Positions 19,459 through 28,169 of a stretch of DNA of 64,000 bases are shown piece by piece. The stretch covers positions 1 through 64,000 of the forward strand of contig JBQTHL010000010.1 in assembly GCA_052389915.1 (NCBI GenBank), read 5' to 3'. The translations under genes and the position numbers were made by a program. Each line of letters begins with the position of its first letter. Position 1 is the first letter of the stretch. The notes beneath the pieces were generated by a model. It was not told the DNA's origin. It ran no database searches and worked only from the letters and a program-made list of their open reading frames with translations. This stretch comes from Panacagrimonas sp052389915 (GTDB lineage Bacteria; Pseudomonadota; Gammaproteobacteria; Nevskiales; Nevskiaceae).

Positions 19459-20244
19459 ATGGGCTTCATGGCCGGCAAGAAGGCGCTCATCACCGGCGTC
19501 GCCAGCGACCGCTCCATCGCCACCGGAATCGCCGAAGCGTTCAAACGCGAAGGTGCGGAGCTGGCTTTCACCTACCAGGGCGAACGCCTCAAGTCGCGAG
19601 TCGCCGACTTCGCCGCGGAATGCGGATCGAAGATCGTGCTGCCGCTGGACGTGTCGGAAGACGCGCAGATCGAAGAGGTTTTTGCCGAGCTGAAAAACCA
19701 GTGGGACACGCTCGACGTGCTGGTGCACTCCATCGGCTTTGCTCCGCGTGAGCAGCTCGCGGGCAAGTATCTCGACAGTGTGACGCGCGAAGGTTCGCGC
19801 ATCGCACACGACATCAGCAGCTATTCCTTCGCAGCACTGGGCAAGGCCGCGCGTCCGCTGATGTCGGGCCGCAACGCGAGCATGCTTACCCTGACTTATC
19901 TGGGCGCCGTGCGCGCGGTGCCGATGTACAACGTGATGGGTCCGGCCAAGGCGAGTCTCGAAGCCAATGTGCGGTTCATGGCGGCGGAACTGGGCGAACT
20001 CGGCATCAGAGTCAACGGCATTTCGGCCGGACCGATCAAGACGCTCGCCGCCGCCGGCATCACCGGATTTCGCAGCATGCTGGCCAAGGCCTCGACCGCC
20101 TCGCCGCTCAAGCGCAACGTCAGCATCGAGGAAGTGGGCAACGCGGCCGCGTTCCTGTGTTCCGATCTGGCATCCGGAATCACCGGCGAGATTCTCTATG
20201 TCGATGCGGGCTACAACATCATGGGAATGAGTTTCGACGAGTGA
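19459..20244 (+). CDS. fabI: Enoyl-[acyl-carrier-protein] reductase (NADH)
   Basis: An SDR-family reductase of 261 residues that completes each cycle of fatty-acid elongation and is the triclosan target. Visible are the nucleotide loop ITGVASDRSIATGIA, the LVHSIGFAP strand and the FabI-type YNVMGPAKASLEANVRF block, which carries the catalytic Tyr-X6-Lys. AAAGGAA precedes the ATG. It follows the operon hairpin, so it is probably a separate unit. tsaB begins 21 bases after its stop. Confidence 0.96.
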   Translation: MGFMAGKKALITGVASDRSIATGIAEAFKREGAELAFTYQGERLKSRVADFAAECGSKIVLPLDVSEDAQIEEVFAELKNQWDTLDVLVHSIGFAPREQLAGKYLDSVTREGSRIAHDISSYSFAALGKAARPLMSGRNASMLTLTYLGAVRAVPMYNVMGPAKASLEANVRFMAAELGELGIRVNGISAGPIKTLAAAGITGFRSMLAKASTASPLKRNVSIEEVGNAAAFLCSDLASGITGEILYVDAGYNIMGMSFDE

Positions 20245-20265
20245 CGTCTGGCCGCTGAACCCATC

Positions 20266-20970
20266 ATGCGACTGCTCTGTCTGGACACTGCGACGGAGGC
20301 CTGCTCGGTCGCGCTTTGGCAGGACGGTCAGGTGCTCGAACGCTTCGAACTGGCCGGCCGAACGCACACGCAGCGCATGCTGCCGATGGTGCATGGGCTG
20401 ATGGCCGATGCTTCGCTGAGCTTCTCTCAACTCGATGGCTTCGTCTGCGGCGTCGGCCCCGGCAGTTTCGCTGGTGTGCGCATCGGCGTGGGCTTCATCA
20501 AGGGCCTTGCTCTGGCGCTGGATCGGCCCGTCGCCGGAATCAATTCGCTGGCCATGCTGGCGCAGGCGGCAGTAGATGCGGGCGCTTCGCAGGTTCTTGC
20601 TGCCATCGACGCGCGCATGCACGAGGTGTACTTCGGCGTGTTCGCGAGCGACGCGAATGGGCTTGCCCGGCCCATGACGACGCCGCAGGTCGCCGCACCG
20701 AGTCAGGTGCATGTCGATGACGCAGGTGTGTGGCACGCAGTCGGCAGCGGCTGGGCCAGTTACGAAACCGTGCTCAAGGCCAATGTCGCGGGGCACGTCG
20801 CGGCTATCGACGGCGCGGCCTTGCCTCATGCATCGGCGGGTCTGAAATTGGCGCTGCCGGTTTTTCTATCAAGCGCTGCGGCGACATCCGACGCCCTGGC
20901 GCCGGTCTATCTTCGCGACAAGGTGGCGCTCACCCTCGACGAGCAGGTCGCGCTGCGCGCTTCACGATAG
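20266..20970 (+). CDS. tsaB: tRNA threonylcarbamoyladenosine biosynthesis protein TsaB
   Basis: A protein of 234 residues from the ASKHA fold, partner of TsaD and TsaE in making t6A37 in ANN-decoding tRNAs. The N-terminal phosphate loop LCLDTATEACSVALW and the conserved VCGVGPGSFAGVRIGVGFIK segment identify it. TsaB has no full ATP site and serves as the structural partner. It lies between fabI and a gene of unknown function on the same strand with short gaps. Confidence 0.95.
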   Translation: MRLLCLDTATEACSVALWQDGQVLERFELAGRTHTQRMLPMVHGLMADASLSFSQLDGFVCGVGPGSFAGVRIGVGFIKGLALALDRPVAGINSLAMLAQAAVDAGASQVLAAIDARMHEVYFGVFASDANGLARPMTTPQVAAPSQVHVDDAGVWHAVGSGWASYETVLKANVAGHVAAIDGAALPHASAGLKLALPVFLSSAAATSDALAPVYLRDKVALTLDEQVALRASR

Positions 20971-20981
20971 AGCGAACCATC

Positions 20982-21668
20982 ATGGACGAAAGCACGCGCA
21001 TCAGTTACGCCGACTTCGGTCACAACTTCATTCGCTACGTCGTGACGGCGGAGCGCCTTCGCGGTGAAATCGAAACCGTGCTCAAGGCGCTGATCGAAGG
21101 CTCGGTCAAGAAGTTTCCCGCCGACTTGCTGGTCGCGTCCTACGTGTTTCAACTCAAGGACGTGGACGTACACCCGATCGCGAACAAGCTGCCGGACGTG
21201 AGTTTCGTGCTGCTGCTCGCAGGCGAGCTGAAGCTGGAAGTGAAGCTCATCAACCTGCGGCTCAAGTTCACGCTCGACGTCGAGATCAAGCTGCATCTGG
21301 ACGTGCATACCTACGCGCCGCTCACGCTGAAACTGATTCTGCATCCGGTGCGGGATTCGGACATCCGCACCGAGGTCGATGGCCACGGCCTGCCGTCCGA
21401 AGTACTGGAGCATTTGCGCATCGTCGGCCCCATCGTGCGCGACGAAATCGTGCGCGAGGTCAACGAGCGCATCGTCAGTCCCGAACTGCTGGCAGCCACG
21501 GAGATCGACGTGCTGATGCTCGCCGCCACCGCGCAACTTCCTTCGGTCGTGTCGGCGATGGCCGAACCTCTGGCCGAGGTCAAGGGTGGCGGGATGAACC
21601 CCGACCCGACTGTGGCGGACCCTGTGAACAAAGATTTGCATGATGTGAGCCGCTCGAATCAGGGATAA
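20982..21668 (+). CDS. Uncharacterised beta-strand-rich protein
   Basis: A protein of 228 residues from the ATG at 20982. I do not recognise the family. Residues about 60-125 alternate hydrophobic and charged residues (LKLEVKLINLRLKFTLDVEI), the pattern of long amphipathic beta-strands seen in lipid-binding tubes or barrels. The second half is helical. There is no signal peptide or transmembrane helix. The last codons and the TAA stop overlap the -10 region of the SRP RNA gene, so its 3' end is doubly constrained. Confidence 0.72.
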   Translation: MDESTRISYADFGHNFIRYVVTAERLRGEIETVLKALIEGSVKKFPADLLVASYVFQLKDVDVHPIANKLPDVSFVLLLAGELKLEVKLINLRLKFTLDVEIKLHLDVHTYAPLTLKLILHPVRDSDIRTEVDGHGLPSEVLEHLRIVGPIVRDEIVREVNERIVSPELLAATEIDVLMLAATAQLPSVVSAMAEPLAEVKGGGMNPDPTVADPVNKDLHDVSRSNQG

Positions 21669-21669
21669 T
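21664..21669 (+). promoter_or_regulatory. -10 element of the SRP RNA promoter
   Basis: GATAAT lies seven bases before the first paired base of the 4.5S RNA, the right distance for a start at 21676. No good -35 is visible at the expected spacing. The element overlaps the TAA stop of the upstream gene. Confidence 0.55.
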
Positions 21670-21675
21670 GGCGGT

Positions 21676-21782
21676 TGGTCCGCGCCGGCCCTCCGCGACG
21701 GCAAGCTGTGAACCCCGCCAGGCCCGGAAGGGAGCAACGGCAGCGGTGACGCCGGGTGCCGGAGCAAGCTGGCGCGGGCCTT
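21676..21782 (+). ncRNA. ffs: 4.5S signal recognition particle RNA
   Basis: The bacterial short-form SRP RNA of about 105 bases. The apical domain carries the invariant loop sequence CCCGGAAGGGAGCAACGGC and the internal-loop strands that bind Ffh (GCCAGG and GGTGACGCC). The ends pair over 10 bp, 21677-21686 with 21771-21780, including one G-U pair. It guides membrane-protein ribosomes with Ffh and FtsY. ffs upstream of dnaX is common in gammaproteobacteria; here an AAA+ ATPase gene stands between them. Confidence 0.95.
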
Positions 21783-21805
21783 CTGCACAATCAAGCACTT
21801 GGAAG

Positions 21806-21847
21806 ACTTGTCCACAAGTTTTCCGCCAATCGACTCACAGCGATTGG
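21806..21847 (+). terminator. Possible terminator region after ffs
   Basis: A short hairpin ACTTG..CAAGT (21806-21819) followed by TTTT, then a second 7-8 bp stem (21825-21832 with 21841-21848). Both are weak by themselves; together they probably mark the end of ffs-proximal transcription. Confidence 0.35.
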
Positions 21848-22004
21848 CCACGCGGCCCGGCCGCCCCCTGTTTGGGCCAGCGCCGGCAAGCACCTGATTG
21901 GCAAACAATTCGCCCAAGCGCCTTCGCCGCTTCTTGGAACTGGACCAATCAGGCCCCACTCTTAAGCTCGTCGCATTTTCTCTGATGGACCCCGTAGCAC
22001 TCCC

Positions 22005-24038
22005 ATGATGGAACCCTTCGAACAGCGTGTCGTCCTTGGCTGGATCAATAACCTGGGCGGCCGGCTGGAGCGTCATCGCTGGGCGCAGGAAGGCCTGGCC
22101 CGATTTCTGGACGAGGAAGCCGAGCACCTGGAGCTCGATCTCGGCGAGGATCCGCGCAAGCTCGACGCCGACGCCTGGAACACCCTCCTCGCAGACCGCT
22201 TCCGCGCGCTCGAGTCGGCCGAGCCGAGCACGCTCGAACTCAACCTGCGCTCCGTCGCTCAGTTGCTGCAACTGAACCCTGCCGAGACCGCGGTCATGAG
22301 CGCGCTGATTCGCGAGCGCGTGCTGCCGCAGGCCGAAGACCTGTTCGAGACCCTGGAACTGGACGAGTTGCGCGTCGGCGACAGCGGTGTCGTGACCCTG
22401 CTTGCCGCCATGCTGGGCCTGACCCGCGGCGAGATAGTCGAAGCGCTATCGGCGCGCGGTCGCCTGATCTCCAGTGGATTGTTCACCACCGACTACCGTT
22501 CCGACTGTCAACCCCTGGCGTCGCTGACGAGCTTCCTGCAATCGCAGGCGCAACCCGTTCCCGACGTGCGCGCCGCCTTGCTCGGCGAGCCGCTGGTGCA
22601 CAGTCTCGAATGGGAAGACTACGAGCACCTGCGCGAAGACCGCGACCTGGCGTCCAATCTGCTCGGCCACGCCGTAACCGAGCAGGCCAAGGGCATCCAT
22701 ATCCTGTTGTACGGACCGCCGGGCACCGGCAAGACCGAGTTTTGCAAGACGCTGTCGTCCAAGCTGGGCCTGAAGCTTTACGGCGTCGGCCAGTCGGACG
22801 ATCGCGGGCAGGAACCTTCGCGCGATCAGCGCATCGCCTCGTTCCGCCTGTCGCAGAAGCTGCTGGAAAACCAGTCCGACGCGCTGCTGCTGTTCGACGA
22901 GGCCGAGGACCTGCTGCGCGGTGACAGCGATGGCATGTTCGAGCCCATGCCCGGCGCCTTCGGCGGCGGCTACGGCTCGCGCGTATTCATGCACCGGCTG
23001 TTCGAGGAAACGCGCGTGCCGACCCTGTGGACGGTCAACGATCCGTCTGCGCTGGGTCCGTCGGTGCTGCGCCGCATGACCTACGCCATCGAGATGAAAG
23101 TGCCGCCCGCGCGCGTGCGCGAACGCGTGTGGCAGCGACTGCTGGCGCGCGAACAGGTGCAAGTGCCGGCCGAAGAAATCCGTCGTCTGGCGGAAGATTT
23201 CGACGCACCACCGGCCGTCGCCGCAGGCGCTGTGCGCTCCGCACGCCTCACCAGCGGCGGCTTCCAGGACATCCGTCGCGCGGTGCACTCCATCGCCAAG
23301 GTTATGCGCGGCACCGAACCGCCGCCGCGCCCGACGCACGGCGTGAGCTTCGAGCCGGCGCTGATCAATGCCGACCTGGATTTGACGCGTCTGCGCGATC
23401 GCCTGTTGAGTCTGAACACTCGCGCGTTCTCGATGTGCCTGTACGGCCCTCCCGGCACCGGCAAGTCCGCTTACGCGCGCTGGCTGGCGCGCGAACTGGG
23501 CGTAGAGGTGATTCAGAAACGCGCGTCCGATCTGCTCTCGAAGTGGGTCGGCGAGAACGAGCGCAACATCGCCGCGGCGTTCGCCGAAGCGCGCGAATCC
23601 GGCGCCTTCCTGGTTTTCGACGAGGCCGATTCCTTGCTGGGCGATCGCCGTCACGCGCACCAGGGCTGGGAGATCAGTCAGGTCAACGAAATGCTGACCT
23701 GGATGGAAAGCCATGAGTATCCCTTCGCCTGCATCACCAACCTGATGAGCCATCTCGACGAGGCCGCGCTGCGCCGCTTCTCGTTCAAGGTGCGATTCGA
23801 TTTCCTGAAGCCCGACCAGCGCGATACCGCGTTCCGTCATTACTTCGGCATCGATCCGCCGCCCGGGGTACGCGAGCTCGACATGCTTACGCCGGGCGAC
23901 TACGCCGTGGTGCGCAATCGCGCACGCCTGCTCGGCGTCGATGACGACGCGCCGGAATTGCTGCGCATGCTGCGCCAGGAAATCACGGTCAAGCCGAACT
24001 CGCGCCGCGAGATCGGATTTCGCGCGCCGCTGAACTGA
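22005..24038 (+). CDS. Tandem AAA+ ATPase of unknown function
   Basis: A protein of 677 residues with an alpha-helical N-terminal region (1-200) and two AAA+ modules. Module 1 has Walker A GPPGTGKT (237-244) and Walker B LLLFDEAED (Asp298, Glu299). Module 2 has Walker A GPPGTGKS (481-488) and Walker B FLVFDEADS (536-544), followed by QVNEMLTWMES. Both look catalytically intact, and arginine-finger candidates follow each (VLRRMTY, ALRRFSF). The layout is reminiscent of Cdc48/ClpB-like double rings but the N-domain is not one I know. It is unusual to find it between ffs and dnaX. Substrate unknown. Confidence 0.85.
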   Translation: MMEPFEQRVVLGWINNLGGRLERHRWAQEGLARFLDEEAEHLELDLGEDPRKLDADAWNTLLADRFRALESAEPSTLELNLRSVAQLLQLNPAETAVMSALIRERVLPQAEDLFETLELDELRVGDSGVVTLLAAMLGLTRGEIVEALSARGRLISSGLFTTDYRSDCQPLASLTSFLQSQAQPVPDVRAALLGEPLVHSLEWEDYEHLREDRDLASNLLGHAVTEQAKGIHILLYGPPGTGKTEFCKTLSSKLGLKLYGVGQSDDRGQEPSRDQRIASFRLSQKLLENQSDALLLFDEAEDLLRGDSDGMFEPMPGAFGGGYGSRVFMHRLFEETRVPTLWTVNDPSALGPSVLRRMTYAIEMKVPPARVRERVWQRLLAREQVQVPAEEIRRLAEDFDAPPAVAAGAVRSARLTSGGFQDIRRAVHSIAKVMRGTEPPPRPTHGVSFEPALINADLDLTRLRDRLLSLNTRAFSMCLYGPPGTGKSAYARWLARELGVEVIQKRASDLLSKWVGENERNIAAAFAEARESGAFLVFDEADSLLGDRRHAHQGWEISQVNEMLTWMESHEYPFACITNLMSHLDEAALRRFSFKVRFDFLKPDQRDTAFRHYFGIDPPPGVRELDMLTPGDYAVVRNRARLLGVDDDAPELLRMLRQEITVKPNSRREIGFRAPLN

Positions 24039-24113
24039 TCGTCCGTCCAAGCTGGTCGCCCACGGCGCGGTGGGCGACAATCGCAGCATGCCGACGAACC
24101 CTTACGCTCGCCC

Positions 24114-25811
24114 ATGAGCTATCTCGCGCTTGCGCGCAAATGGCGCCCGCGCGTCTTCGCCGACGTGATGGGGCAGAACCACGTGGTCAAGGCGCTGACC
24201 CACGCGCTCGACGGCGACAAGCTGCATCCCGCCATTCTGCTCACCGGCACACGCGGCGTCGGCAAGACCACGCTCGCACGCATCGTCTCCAAGGGGCTGA
24301 ACTGCGAAACCGGCGTGTCGGCGAATCCTTGCGGCGTATGCAGCGCCTGCAAGGAAGTGGATTCGGGACGCTTCGTGGACCTGCTCGAAATCGACGCCGC
24401 CAGCAACACCGGCGTCGACAACGTGCGCGAGCTGATCGACAACAGCCAGTACGCGCCCGCGCGCGGCCGCTACAAGGTGTATCTGATCGACGAAGTGCAC
24501 ATGCTCTCCAAGAGCGCGTTCAACGCGCTGCTCAAGACACTGGAAGAGCCGCCGCCGCACGTTAAGTTCATCCTCGCCACCACCGATCCGCAGAAGCTGC
24601 CGATCACCGTGCTGAGCCGCTGCCTTCAGTTCAACCTCAAGCGCCTCGCGGTCGCCGTGATCCGCGAACAGCTCGCCAGGGTGCTGGACCAGGAAGGTGT
24701 CGCGTACGAGATCGGCGCCGTGGGTGAGATCGCACGCGCGGCCGACGGTTCGATGCGCGACGGCCTGTCGCTGCTCGATCAGGCGATTGCGTTTGCCGGC
24801 GGCGCGAAGCTCGAACGCGGCCCCATCGAGGACATGCTCGGCACCTCCGGTCGCCAGGTGCTGTACACACTGCTCGCGGCCATCGGCGCGGGTGACGGCC
24901 CGGCCTTGCTCGAAGGCATACGCCAGCTCGATTCGCGTGCGCCGGATTACGCGGCGCTGCTCAACGATCTCGCTGGATATTTACAGCGCGTCGCAGTGCT
25001 GCAAGTGCTGCCGGGCGCGCAATCCGAAGACGACGACGCCGAGCTGCTGGCGCTGATTCCGCAACTGACCGCAGAAGACGTACAGCTCTGCTACCAGATT
25101 GCCGTTGGCGGACGCCGCGACCTGCCCTGGGCGCCTGACCCGCGCAGCGGTTTCGAGATGAGCTTGCTGCGCATGCTGGCGTTCGGGCCGGACGTTGAAT
25201 CAGGCGGAACGAAGCAGGCGGCGCCAGGAGCAACGGCAAAACCCGCGTCCGCGCGCGCGCCCTCATCCTCAAGTCCCGTAATTCCTCTAGGCGGAATGAC
25301 TCCCGCGAAGGCGGGAATTCTGCTTTCGCCCTCAGCTTCCGTTGAGTCTGAGAGACTGGATTCCCGCCTTCGCGGGAATGACGAAGTTGTGAGTCCAGCG
25401 TCGCCTCCTCCTTCCATAGCGCCTCAAGACCTCCCCTGGTCCGAACGCATCGACACGCTCGGCCTCGACGGCGCCGCGCGACAGCTCGCACGTCAGTGCA
25501 CCTGGATCGGTCAGCAAGACGATGTGGCGCGTCTGAGCCTCGCGGCCTCGGCGGGCTTTCTGCTGCACGAGTCGCGACGTGCTGCGATCGAACAGGCGCT
25601 GGCACGGCAAGCAGGAAATCCCCTGCGGCTGGTCATCGAACTCGCGCAATCGGCGGACCTTGCGCCGACGCCAGCTCAGCTCGACCAGCAGCGCGCCCAG
25701 GAACGCCAGCGCAGCGCGGAAACCGCGGTACAAGAAGATTCGGTGGTGCGCACATTTAAGGAGCAGTTCGGCGCCAGCGTGCGCCCCGGCTCCGTTCAAC
25801 CCATCAACTAG
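24114..25811 (+). CDS. dnaX: DNA polymerase III subunit gamma/tau
   Basis: The clamp-loader ATPase, 565 residues. Walker A is GTRGVGKTT, the four-cysteine zinc module is CETGVSANPCGVCSAC, and Walker B with the DExH-like motif is LIDEVHMLS, then the SRC box VLSRCLQF. Domain III follows to about residue 360. The C-terminal linker, residues about 393-424, is coded by a REP-like inverted pair read in frame, giving the tell-tale peptide SRLRGNDE. The C-terminal domain after it contacts the polymerase in the family. I see no A-rich slippery site, so a separate gamma form by frameshift is not evident. ybaB follows 13 bases later. Confidence 0.96.
   Translation: MSYLALARKWRPRVFADVMGQNHVVKALTHALDGDKLHPAILLTGTRGVGKTTLARIVSKGLNCETGVSANPCGVCSACKEVDSGRFVDLLEIDAASNTGVDNVRELIDNSQYAPARGRYKVYLIDEVHMLSKSAFNALLKTLEEPPPHVKFILATTDPQKLPITVLSRCLQFNLKRLAVAVIREQLARVLDQEGVAYEIGAVGEIARAADGSMRDGLSLLDQAIAFAGGAKLERGPIEDMLGTSGRQVLYTLLAAIGAGDGPALLEGIRQLDSRAPDYAALLNDLAGYLQRVAVLQVLPGAQSEDDDAELLALIPQLTAEDVQLCYQIAVGGRRDLPWAPDPRSGFEMSLLRMLAFGPDVESGGTKQAAPGATAKPASARAPSSSSPVIPLGGMTPAKAGILLSPSASVESERLDSRLRGNDEVVSPASPPPSIAPQDLPWSERIDTLGLDGAARQLARQCTWIGQQDDVARLSLAASAGFLLHESRRAAIEQALARQAGNPLRLVIELAQSADLAPTPAQLDQQRAQERQRSAETAVQEDSVVRTFKEQFGASVRPGSVQPIN
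25291..25385. repeat. REP-like inverted pair inside dnaX
   Basis: Two copies of a palindromic unit in inverted orientation. Copy 1 has core TCCCGCGAAGGCGGGAAT (25301-25318); copy 2 has core ATTCCCGCCTTCGCGGGAAT (25360-25379). Each can fold alone, and the two can pair with each other. Units of this sequence are widespread mobile palindromes in Neisseria, Xanthomonas and other proteobacteria. Here they are translated within the low-complexity linker of DnaX. Confidence 0.9.
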
Positions 25812-25824
25812 ACAGGAAGACATC

Positions 25825-26148
25825 ATGAAAGGCGCACTCGGCCAGATCATGCAGCAGGCGCAGAAGGTCCAGGAAAATCTCAAGCGCGCGCAGGAAGAAA
25901 TAGCGCGCATGGAAATCACCGGCGAATCCGGCGCGGGCATGGTCAAGGTCACGCTCGACGGCCGCCATCAGGCGCGCAAGGTGGAAATCAATCCGGCCGC
26001 GCTCGGTGAGGACAGGGAGTTTCTGGAAGACCTCGTGGCGGCCGCTATCAACGATGCGGCCCAGAAGCTGGAGTCTGCGACGAAGGACAAGATGGCCTCC
26101 GTGACCGGCGGCATGGGGCTTCCTCCGGGCCTCAATCTCGGCCTCTGA
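25825..26148 (+). CDS. ybaB: YbaB/EbfC nucleoid-associated protein
   Basis: A protein of 107 residues that binds DNA as a dimer, with an N-terminal coiled coil (LGQIMQQAQKVQENLKRAQE) and the family core GMVKVTLDGRHQARKVEINP. AGGAAG precedes the ATG. The dnaX-ybaB pair is conserved; the usual third gene, recR, is not here. Confidence 0.95.
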   Translation: MKGALGQIMQQAQKVQENLKRAQEEIARMEITGESGAGMVKVTLDGRHQARKVEINPAALGEDREFLEDLVAAAINDAAQKLESATKDKMASVTGGMGLPPGLNLGL

Positions 26149-26151
26149 AAC

Positions 26152-26442
26152 GTGCGGGATGTGGCCGACAGGGAGCCGCGACAGGCAGCGGCCACTTTGT
26201 TCGACCGCTGCGCGCTGGCGTTCGTATCTGGGTTATGTGCCTTTTTAGTTTCTATATTCGGATGGCTCGGAGTTACCGTATTGATGGCACAGTTCGGTGC
26301 CGACTGGCTGCCCTCGTTTGACTGGGTGCTAGCGTTCTCCATGCTGATGTCACTGCTTGGTTTCCTGTTGCTGGAAAATTACGTCGTAACGGTGGTGATG
26401 ACGCTGTGGCGCTGGATACTCAAAGTGCTGTACTGGGTCTGA
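26152..26442 (+). CDS. Small two-helix membrane protein
   Basis: A protein of 96 residues from a GTG three bases after the ybaB stop. Two long hydrophobic stretches, about 21-46 and 57-76, suggest two transmembrane helices, with a possible third re-entrant segment in YVVTVVMTLWRWILKVLYWV. No family recognised. It fills the recR position after ybaB. Codon use is slightly less GC-rich than neighbours (TTTTTAGTTTC within it). Confidence 0.65.
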   Translation: MRDVADREPRQAAATLFDRCALAFVSGLCAFLVSIFGWLGVTVLMAQFGADWLPSFDWVLAFSMLMSLLGFLLLENYVVTVVMTLWRWILKVLYWV

Positions 26443-26446
26443 ATTC

Positions 26447-26779
26447 ATGAGTGCCTGGCTTTACCTGAGCATCGCGATCGTCGCCGAGGTCATCGCCACC
26501 TCCGCACTCAACGCAAGCGCGGGCTTCACGCGCCTGCTGCCTTCGGTCGTCGTCGTTGTCGGTTACGTCGTCGCGTTCCTGTGCCTGGCGCAGTGCCTCA
26601 AGGCGATCCCGGTCGGCATCGCGTACGCGATCTGGTCCGGTGTGGGCATCGTGCTGATTTCCCTGATCGGCTGGATCGTGTTCCGCCAGTCGCTGGACGC
26701 CGCTGCGATGCTGGGCATGGGCCTGATTATCGCGGGCGTGATTGTCATCAACGTCTTTTCGCGCACCGTGGCTCACTAA
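26447..26779 (+). CDS. EmrE-family small multidrug resistance transporter
   Basis: A protein of 110 residues with four transmembrane helices. Glu14, the proton/substrate residue of EmrE, is present (AIVAEVIATSAL), as are Tyr40, Tyr60 and Trp63 in GIAYAIWSGVG. It exchanges protons for quaternary cations or guanidinium-type substrates as an antiparallel dimer. Start ATG is five bases after the preceding stop and four bases before the cysG start, so the group is likely cotranscribed. Confidence 0.93.
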   Translation: MSAWLYLSIAIVAEVIATSALNASAGFTRLLPSVVVVVGYVVAFLCLAQCLKAIPVGIAYAIWSGVGIVLISLIGWIVFRQSLDAAAMLGMGLIIAGVIVINVFSRTVAH

Positions 26780-26783
26780 AGCC

Positions 26784-28169
26784 GTGGCCAGCCGCAGTTA
26801 CTTCCCGATGTTCGTCGATCTGGCCGACCAGTCGGTGCTCGTGGTCGGCGGCGGCGAAGTCGCGGCGCGCAAGATTCGCCTGCTGCTGAAATCCGGCGCA
26901 CGGCCGCAGGTCGTCGCGCGCGAACTCAATGAGGAACTGCTTGGACTCGCGGCGGAAAAGAAAATCCGGCACATCGCCGCGAGCTTCGATCCCGCACAAC
27001 TCGACGGCTGCCGGCTGGTCATCGCCGCGACCGACAATCGCGAACTGAATCGCGCCATCGCACAGGCGTCCGAAGCCTTTGGCCTGCTGTGTAACGTGGT
27101 CGACGATCCAGAGGCCAGCCGCTTCATCACACCTTCGATCGTCGAGCGCGCGCCCATCACGATCGCAATTTCAACCGGCGGCGCCGCGCCGGTGCTGGCG
27201 CGCCGCCTGCGCGAACGTATCGAAGCCTTATTGCCTGCGGCCTACGGCCGCGTCGCCGAATTCATGGAGCGCCACCGCGAAAGGGTCAAGCAATTGCCGT
27301 CCGATTCGCGGCGCCAGCTCTGGGAACATTTTCTCGACAGCCCCGGCCCGGAGCGCGTGCTCGCGGGCGACGAAGTCGCGGCCGTATTCGAGCTGGAAAG
27401 CCTGATCGGCTGCGGCGCACCGCGCGGCGAGGTCTACTTGGTCGGCGCCGGTCCCGGCGACCCGGACCTGCTCAGCTTCCGCGCGCTGCGCCTGATGCAG
27501 CAATGCGACGTCGTGCTCTACGACGCGCTCATTTCTCCAGCGATTCTCGACCTCGTGCGTCGCGACGCCGAGCGCATCTATGTCGGCAAGCGCCGCGCCA
27601 AGCACACCCTGCCGCAGGAAGAGATCAACGCGGAACTGGTGCGCCTAGCGCAATCGGGCAAGCGCGTGCTGCGTCTAAAGGGCGGCGATCCGTTCGTGTT
27701 CGGCCGCGGCGGCGAAGAAATCGAAGAGCTGGCCGCGGCCAACGTGCCGTTCCAGGTCGTGCCCGGCATCACCGCCGCCAACGGCTGCGCCGCCTACGCC
27801 GGCATTCCGCTGACGCATCGCGATTACGCGCAGTCCTGCATCTTCGTCACCGGCCACCGGCGCAAGGACAGTTACCTGGACCTGCACTGGGATACGCTCG
27901 CACGTCGCGGCCAGACCGTGGTCATCTATATGGGCCGCACCGCCCTGCCCGAATTGTGTGCACAACTCATCTCGCACGGCCTTCCCGACGACTGGCCTGC
28001 AGCGCTGGTCGAGCAAGGCACCACGCTGGTGCAACAGGTCGTCACCGGAACGCTGGGCTCTTTACCCGAACTGATCACGGCGCGTAGCGACATCGACGGC
28101 GCCAGCCTGGTCATCGTCGGCGAGGTAGTACGGTTGCGCGAACGCCTCAAGTGGTTTTCGCCGGGATAA
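26784..28169 (+). CDS. cysG: Siroheme synthase (uroporphyrinogen III methyltransferase / dehydrogenase / ferrochelatase)
   Basis: A trifunctional protein of 461 residues. The N-terminal dehydrogenase/ferrochelatase begins with VLVVGGGEVAARK; the C-terminal methylase begins VYLVGAGPGDPDLLSFRALR and contains LKGGDPFVFGRGGEE and CAAYAGIPLTHRDYAQS. It makes siroheme for sulfite and nitrite reductases. I prefer the GTG at 26784 because it gives an N-terminus of E. coli length; an ATG at 26808 is the alternative. No sulfite-reductase genes are nearby. Confidence 0.95.
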   Translation: MASRSYFPMFVDLADQSVLVVGGGEVAARKIRLLLKSGARPQVVARELNEELLGLAAEKKIRHIAASFDPAQLDGCRLVIAATDNRELNRAIAQASEAFGLLCNVVDDPEASRFITPSIVERAPITIAISTGGAAPVLARRLRERIEALLPAAYGRVAEFMERHRERVKQLPSDSRRQLWEHFLDSPGPERVLAGDEVAAVFELESLIGCGAPRGEVYLVGAGPGDPDLLSFRALRLMQQCDVVLYDALISPAILDLVRRDAERIYVGKRRAKHTLPQEEINAELVRLAQSGKRVLRLKGGDPFVFGRGGEEIEELAAANVPFQVVPGITAANGCAAYAGIPLTHRDYAQSCIFVTGHRRKDSYLDLHWDTLARRGQTVVIYMGRTALPELCAQLISHGLPDDWPAALVEQGTTLVQQVVTGTLGSLPELITARSDIDGASLVIVGEVVRLRERLKWFSPG

